Part shown: piece by piece, positions 5,376-9,035 of the stretch
Position numbering within the stretch: position 1 is the first letter of the stretch
Layout of the letters: the number at the start of each line of letters is the position of its first letter
NCBI GenBank assembly: GCA_016297855.1
Contig: JAEDFW010000068.1
Coordinates: forward strand, 1-9,035
Source of the DNA: Oscillospiraceae bacterium
Lineage (GTDB): Bacteria > Bacillota > Clostridia > Oscillospirales > Oscillospiraceae
Length of the DNA: 9,035 nucleotides
Direction of reading: 5' to 3'
Position numbers and translations under genes: made by a program
The notes under the pieces: generated by a model
What the model was told of the DNA's origin: nothing
Databases searched by the model: none
What the model saw: only the letters and a program-made list of their open reading frames with translations

Positions 5376-7601
5376 ATGAAGATCATTAAACGCAATGGCT
5401 CAGAGGCTGTATTCGATATCATGAAGATCATTGCTGCCGTGACGAAGGCCAACAATGTGGTCGAGGAGGACGAGCGGCTGACACCCATGCAGATTCGCCG
5501 CATTGCCGAAAGTGTGGAGCTGTCGTGCCAGTCGATGAACCGTGCGCTGTCGGTCGAGGAAATCCAGGACTTGGTTGAGCACCAGATTATGGCGCACGGC
5601 GCATTTGAGGTGGCAAAAAAGTACATCACCTACCGCTACAACCGCACGCTTGTCAGAAAATCCAACACGACCGACGAGAAGATTCTCACGCTGATCGAAT
5701 CGAACAACGAGGAGGTCAAGCAGGAGAACTCCAACAAGAATCCCACCGTCAACTCCGTTCAGCGCGATTATATGGCGGGCGAGGTTTCCAAGGACCTGAC
5801 GCGCAGATTGCTTTTGCCGCAGGAAGTCGTCGAAGCGCACGAGGCCGGCATCATCCATTTCCACGACGCCGACTATTTTGCCCAGCACATGCATAACTGT
5901 GACCTTGTCAACCTCGAGGACATGCTGCAAAACGGTACGGTCATTTCCGGCACGCTCATTGAAAAGCCGCACAGCTTCTCCACAGCGTGCAACATTGCCA
6001 CACAGATCATCGCGCAGATCGCTTCGAACCAGTACGGCGGCCAGTCCATCAGCCTGACGCATCTGGCTCCGTTCGTCGACGTCTCGCGCCAGAAGATCCG
6101 CAAATCTGTTCTCAATGAGGTCAAGGCCTTCGGTGTTGAACCGAGCGATGAGGCCATTGCCGAGGTTGTCGAGGCGCGGCTGCGCGACGAGATCCGCCGT
6201 GGCGTACAGACCATCCAGTATCAGGTCGTTACGCTCATGACCACCAACGGCCAGGCGCCGTTTATCACGGTGTTCATGTATCTTGGCGAGGCCAGAACCG
6301 AGCAAGAGAAGCACGATCTTGCCATCATCATCGAAGAGACGCTCAACCAGCGCATCGAGGGCGTGAAGAATGAGAAGGGCGTGTGGATCACCCCGGCGTT
6401 CCCAAAGCTTATCTATGTGCTCGAAGAAGACAACATCCGCGAGGATTCCAAGTATTGGTACCTCACGAAGCTTGCCGCCAAGTGTACGGCCAAGCGCATG
6501 GTGCCGGACTATATCTCTGAGAAAAAGATGCGTGAGCTCAAGCTCTCGAAGGGGGAAACGCCGGGTCATGGCGACGTGTATACCTGCATGGGCTGCCGCA
6601 GTTTCCTGACGCCCGACCGTTCCGGCAACGGCTGGGACAACGTGGCCAACGCCGGCAACTACGAGCCGGGCAAGCCCAAGTACTACGGCCGGTTCAATCA
6701 GGGCGTTGTTACGATCAATCTGGTCGACGTGGCGCTGTCGTCCGGCGGTGCGCTGGATAAGTTCTGGAAGATTTTTGACGAACGGCTGGAACTGTGTTAC
6801 AAAGCCCTTATGTGCCGCCACAACCGGCTCAAGGGTACGCTCTCCGACGCCGCGCCGATTCTCTGGCAGTACGGCGCGCTGGCCAGACTCAAAAAGGGCG
6901 AACCGATCGACAAGCTGCTCTACGGCGGCTATTCCACCATCTCGCTTGGTTATGCGGGCCTTTACGAATGCGTGAAATACATGACCGGAAAGTCGCACAC
7001 CGATCCGGCCGCCACGCCGTTCGCACTCGAGGTTATGCAGCATATGAACGATGCCTGCGCGGGCTGGAAGGCAAAGGAGAACATCGATTTCTCCCTCTAT
7101 GGCACGCCTCTGGAGTCCACAACGTACAAGTTTGCCAAATGCCTGCAGAAGCGATTCGGCATCATTGAGGGCATCACCGATAAAAACTATATCACCAATT
7201 CCTATCATATCCATGTGACCGAGAACATCAGCGCTTTTGACAAGCTGGCTTTTGAGTCGCAGTTCCAAGCGCTCTCACCCGGCGGCGCGATCAGCTATGT
7301 CGAGGTGCCGAACATGCAGAACAATCTCGATGCCGTGCTGGAGGTCATGAAGTTCATCTACGAACATATCATGTACGCTGAGCTGAATACCAAGTCCGAC
7401 TACTGCCAGATCTGCGGCTTTGACGGCGAGATTGAAATCAAAGAGGACGCCGACGGCAAACTGGTCTGGACGTGCCCGCAGTGCGGCAATACCGATCAGA
7501 ACAAGATGAACGTCGCGCGGCGCACCTGCGGCTATATTGGTACGCAGTACTGGAATCAGGGCCGCACGCAGGAAATCCGCGACCGCGTTCTGCATCTTTG
7601 A
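5376..7601 (+). CDS. nrdD: Anaerobic (class III) ribonucleoside-triphosphate reductase
   Basis: A 741-residue enzyme that reduces NTPs to dNTPs without oxygen, using a protein glycyl radical. Residues 1 to about 95 form an ATP-cone domain (MKIIKRNGSEAVFD start), the allosteric site that in this family senses ATP/dATP and sets overall activity. The catalytic barrel contains MHNC with Cys175 and YTCMGCRS with Cys407, the family's candidate active-site cysteines; Cys407 in the MGCRS loop corresponds to the thiyl-radical position. The C-terminus has the structural zinc site CxxC...CxxC (Cys677, Cys680, Cys700, Cys703) and the glycyl-radical motif RTCGYIG with Gly719. Length is normal for an ATP-cone-bearing NrdD. 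It is preceded by a strong promoter with NrdR-type sites, and the activase gene follows after 129 bases. In this family formate or thioredoxin supplies electrons; I cannot tell which here. The cytoplasmic enzyme should be inactivated by air. Confidence 0.97.
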   Translation: MKIIKRNGSEAVFDIMKIIAAVTKANNVVEEDERLTPMQIRRIAESVELSCQSMNRALSVEEIQDLVEHQIMAHGAFEVAKKYITYRYNRTLVRKSNTTDEKILTLIESNNEEVKQENSNKNPTVNSVQRDYMAGEVSKDLTRRLLLPQEVVEAHEAGIIHFHDADYFAQHMHNCDLVNLEDMLQNGTVISGTLIEKPHSFSTACNIATQIIAQIASNQYGGQSISLTHLAPFVDVSRQKIRKSVLNEVKAFGVEPSDEAIAEVVEARLRDEIRRGVQTIQYQVVTLMTTNGQAPFITVFMYLGEARTEQEKHDLAIIIEETLNQRIEGVKNEKGVWITPAFPKLIYVLEEDNIREDSKYWYLTKLAAKCTAKRMVPDYISEKKMRELKLSKGETPGHGDVYTCMGCRSFLTPDRSGNGWDNVANAGNYEPGKPKYYGRFNQGVVTINLVDVALSSGGALDKFWKIFDERLELCYKALMCRHNRLKGTLSDAAPILWQYGALARLKKGEPIDKLLYGGYSTISLGYAGLYECVKYMTGKSHTDPAATPFALEVMQHMNDACAGWKAKENIDFSLYGTPLESTTYKFAKCLQKRFGIIEGITDKNYITNSYHIHVTENISAFDKLAFESQFQALSPGGAISYVEVPNMQNNLDAVLEVMKFIYEHIMYAELNTKSDYCQICGFDGEIEIKEDADGKLVWTCPQCGNTDQNKMNVARRTCGYIGTQYWNQGRTQEIRDRVLHL

Positions 7602-7636
7602 GAAAACCCCAGATTTACCGGCCTCCTGTCAAGGTA

Positions 7637-7665
7637 GAGATGGCCACCCGCCGGGTGGCCATTTC
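7637..7665 (+). terminator. Hairpin between nrdD and nrdG (attenuator or RNA-stability element)
   Basis: ATGGCCACCC (7640-7649), a 3-base loop and GGGTGGCCAT (7653-7662) make a perfect 10-bp GC-rich stem. Three more pairs, one of them G-U, extend it to 13 bp. It lies 35 bases after the nrdD stop and ends 65 bases before the nrdG ATG. Only three T residues follow, so full termination is doubtful. Partial termination or protection of the nrdD 3' end, giving less NrdG than NrdD, is more likely. The rest of the 129-base gap contains nothing else I can name, and I see no clear promoter for nrdG. Confidence 0.5.
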
Positions 7666-7719
7666 GCACATCTGCGCGCCGCAAATGCGGGGTATTTCAG
7701 AAACGGGGCGATATGCCTC

Positions 7720-7724
7720 GGAGG
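7720..7724 (+). promoter_or_regulatory. Ribosome binding site deciding the nrdG start
   Basis: GGAGG lies 6 bases before the ATG at 7731. An in-frame ATG at 7713 would place this motif inside the coding region and lacks its own ribosome binding site, so 7731 is the start. Confidence 0.8.
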
Positions 7725-7730
7725 TGTACT

Positions 7731-8258
7731 ATGAACTACGCAACCATTAAGCCCTTTGATATTGCCAACGGTCCGGGCGTGCGCGTAAGTCTGTTCGTCT
7801 CAGGCTGTACGCATCATTGCAAGGACTGCTTTAACCCTGAGGCGTGGGATTTTGACTACGGAGAGCCGTTTGACGACGCCGTCATCGACCATATTCTGGA
7901 GCTGATGCGCCCGCATTACATCCGGGGCATCACCTATCTCGGCGGCGAGCCGTTCGAGCCACAGAACCAGCCAGGACTTCTGGAATTGTCGCGCAGAATC
8001 AAGCGCGAGATGCCCGAAAAATCCATCTGGTCGTTCACGGGCTATGTGCTGGAGAAGGATATCCTTTCCAAACACCTTGGAGACTGGGCGGTTACGGAAG
8101 AACTTTTGTCGTATCTCGACGTACTGGTCGACGGGCCGTTCGTGGCCTCGCTCAAGAACCTTTCACTGCGCTTTCGCGGCTCGAGCAATCAGCGCCTGAT
8201 CGACATGCCCGCGACGCTGCGAGAAGGACGCATCGTTTTATGGGACGAACAACAGTAA
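7731..8258 (+). CDS. nrdG: Anaerobic ribonucleotide reductase activating protein (radical SAM)
   Basis: A 175-residue radical-SAM activase that cleaves S-adenosylmethionine to generate the glycyl radical on NrdD (here Gly719). The N-terminus MNYATIKPFDIANGPGVRVSLFVSGC is typical of NrdG. The [4Fe-4S] cluster motif CxxxCxxC is complete: Cys26, Cys30 and Cys33, followed by FNPEAWDF. The radical-SAM GGE motif appears in YLGGEPFEPQN. The C-terminus contains LVDGPFV and LRFRGSSNQR, both usual in NrdG. Length is normal. It follows nrdD in the standard nrdDG order, though separated by 129 bases with a hairpin, and dut follows its TAA stop after 14 bases. Expression is probably from the NrdR-controlled nrdD promoter by read-through. 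Confidence 0.96.
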   Translation: MNYATIKPFDIANGPGVRVSLFVSGCTHHCKDCFNPEAWDFDYGEPFDDAVIDHILELMRPHYIRGITYLGGEPFEPQNQPGLLELSRRIKREMPEKSIWSFTGYVLEKDILSKHLGDWAVTEELLSYLDVLVDGPFVASLKNLSLRFRGSSNQRLIDMPATLREGRIVLWDEQQ

Positions 8259-8272
8259 CAGGAGAGAAAGAT

Positions 8273-8704
8273 ATGCCTACCATCAAAATTCATTATTTTT
8301 CGCCCGATGCGCCGCGGCTCAAGGTCACGGCCAAGGGAGATTGGATCGATCTCTATTGCGCGCAGACCATGCAGCTTTCTGCCGGTGAGTTTGCGCTCAT
8401 TCCGCTGGGCGTTTCGATGCAGCTGCCCGAGGGCTACGAGGCCAATACCGCGCCGCGCTCATCGACGTTCAAGCGCTGGGGCATTCTGCAGGCCAACTCC
8501 ATTGGCGTGATCGACAATTCCTACTGCGGCACGAACGACGAGTGGAAGCTGCCCGTCTACGCCACGCGCGACACCGTGATCGAAAAGGGCGACCGTATCT
8601 GCCAGTTCCGCATCGTGGAAAACCAGCCGCCCATCGTGTTTGAAGAGGCCGAGACGCTCTCGGACATCAACCGCGGCGGCTTCGGCTCGACCGGCACAAA
8701 ATAG
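8273..8704 (+). CDS. dut: dUTP diphosphatase (dUTPase)
   Basis: A 143-residue trimeric-type dUTPase that hydrolyses dUTP to dUMP and pyrophosphate, keeping uracil out of DNA and supplying dUMP for thymidylate synthesis. All five family motifs are recognisable: motif 1 IDLYCA (25-30), motif 2 PRSS (61-64), motif 3 GVIDNSYCG (78-86, with catalytic Asp81 and the uracil-stacking Tyr84), motif 4 KGDRICQ (105-111) and motif 5 RGGFGSTG (134-141), the P-loop-like tail that closes over the triphosphate. Motif 1 carries Trp24 before Ile-Asp, a small departure from the common GxDL form. The start at 8273 has an AGGAGA ribosome binding site 8 bases upstream; an in-frame ATG at 8240 lies inside nrdG and would add 11 residues not typical of the family. 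It shares the operon with nrdDG, which fits because class III reductases act on UTP and can produce dUTP directly. Confidence 0.94.
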   Translation: MPTIKIHYFSPDAPRLKVTAKGDWIDLYCAQTMQLSAGEFALIPLGVSMQLPEGYEANTAPRSSTFKRWGILQANSIGVIDNSYCGTNDEWKLPVYATRDTVIEKGDRICQFRIVENQPPIVFEEAETLSDINRGGFGSTGTK

Positions 8705-8741
8705 TCAAAAAACATCTGCCCATCGGGCAGATGTTTTTTGA
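8705..8741. terminator. Bidirectional intrinsic terminator between dut and asnS
   Basis: A hairpin CATCTGCCC (8713-8721), loop ATC, GGGCAGATG (8725-8733) is preceded by six A and followed by six T, so both strands have the stem plus U-tract of a rho-independent terminator. Counting the A-T pairs, the stem reaches about 17 bp. It lies immediately after the dut TAG and just before the asnS stop on the other strand, serving both convergent transcripts. Confidence 0.93.
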
Positions 8742-8744
8742 TGG

Positions 8745-9035
<291 letters not shown>

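Noticed and set aside
5400..7268. A 622-codon open frame on the minus strand opposite nrdD
   Set aside because: It lies wholly antisense to a certain gene, has no recognisable domain, and is the expected by-product of codon bias in a GC-rich gene. No ribosome binding site or promoter supports it.
7713..7730. Upstream in-frame ATG as the nrdG start
   Set aside because: It has no ribosome binding site, and the extra residues MPRRCT come from the ribosome binding site region of the ATG at 7731, which gives the standard NrdG N-terminus.
8240..8272. Upstream in-frame ATG as the dut start
   Set aside because: It lies inside the 3' end of nrdG, and the added residues are unlike any dUTPase N-terminus; the ATG at 8273 has a well-spaced ribosome binding site.

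Overview
The window looks like a chromosomal segment of an anaerobic, moderately GC-rich Firmicute, most likely a clostridial gut-type bacterium of the Oscillospiraceae/Ruminococcaceae kind. The basis is a class III (oxygen-sensitive) ribonucleotide reductase with its activase, strong AGGAGG-type ribosome binding sites, and family members (DUF2804, a cytoplasmic BMP-like protein) that I associate with Clostridia. The taxon is inference from protein style; no rRNA is present. I see no mobile element, CRISPR array, tRNA or rRNA.

Region 1 (1-5136, + strand) is a tightly packed run of five genes: the 3' end of a PAP2-family membrane phosphatase, a membrane-anchored alpha/beta hydrolase, a DUF2804 protein, a 657-residue protein joining a ParB/sulfiredoxin-like N-terminal domain to a BMP/PnrA-type ligand-binding domain without any signal peptide, and a small metallophosphoesterase. 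Three of the four junctions are 4-base ATGA/GTGA overlaps and the fourth is 48 bases, so translational coupling within one operon is likely. The biochemical purpose of the run is not evident. The ParB-like/BMP fusion, an apparent intracellular receptor with no transporter genes beside it, is its most unusual member.

Region 2 (5137-5375) is a regulatory intergenic stretch. It holds a 32-bp perfect palindrome whose core is a textbook NrdR box, a second, half-degenerate NrdR-like box 41 bp further on, a consensus sigma-70/SigA promoter (TTGACA, 17 bp, TAATAT), and a third NrdR-like palindrome just past the predicted transcription start. The box spacings (41, 74 and 115 bp) are all close to whole helical turns.

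Region 3 (5376-8704, + strand) is a deoxynucleotide-supply operon: nrdD (class III reductase with an N-terminal ATP cone, a C-terminal zinc site and the glycyl-radical motif), nrdG (radical-SAM activase) and dut (dUTPase). The logic is coherent: NrdG installs the glycyl radical on NrdD, NrdD makes dNTPs from NTPs, including dUTP, and Dut removes the dUTP and yields dUMP for thymidylate synthesis. NrdR binding and the ATP cone would give transcriptional and allosteric feedback. A hairpin between nrdD and nrdG may adjust their relative expression.

Region 4 (8705-9035) is a symmetrical, probably bidirectional terminator followed by the 3' end of asnS (asparaginyl-tRNA synthetase), convergent with dut and running off the right edge.
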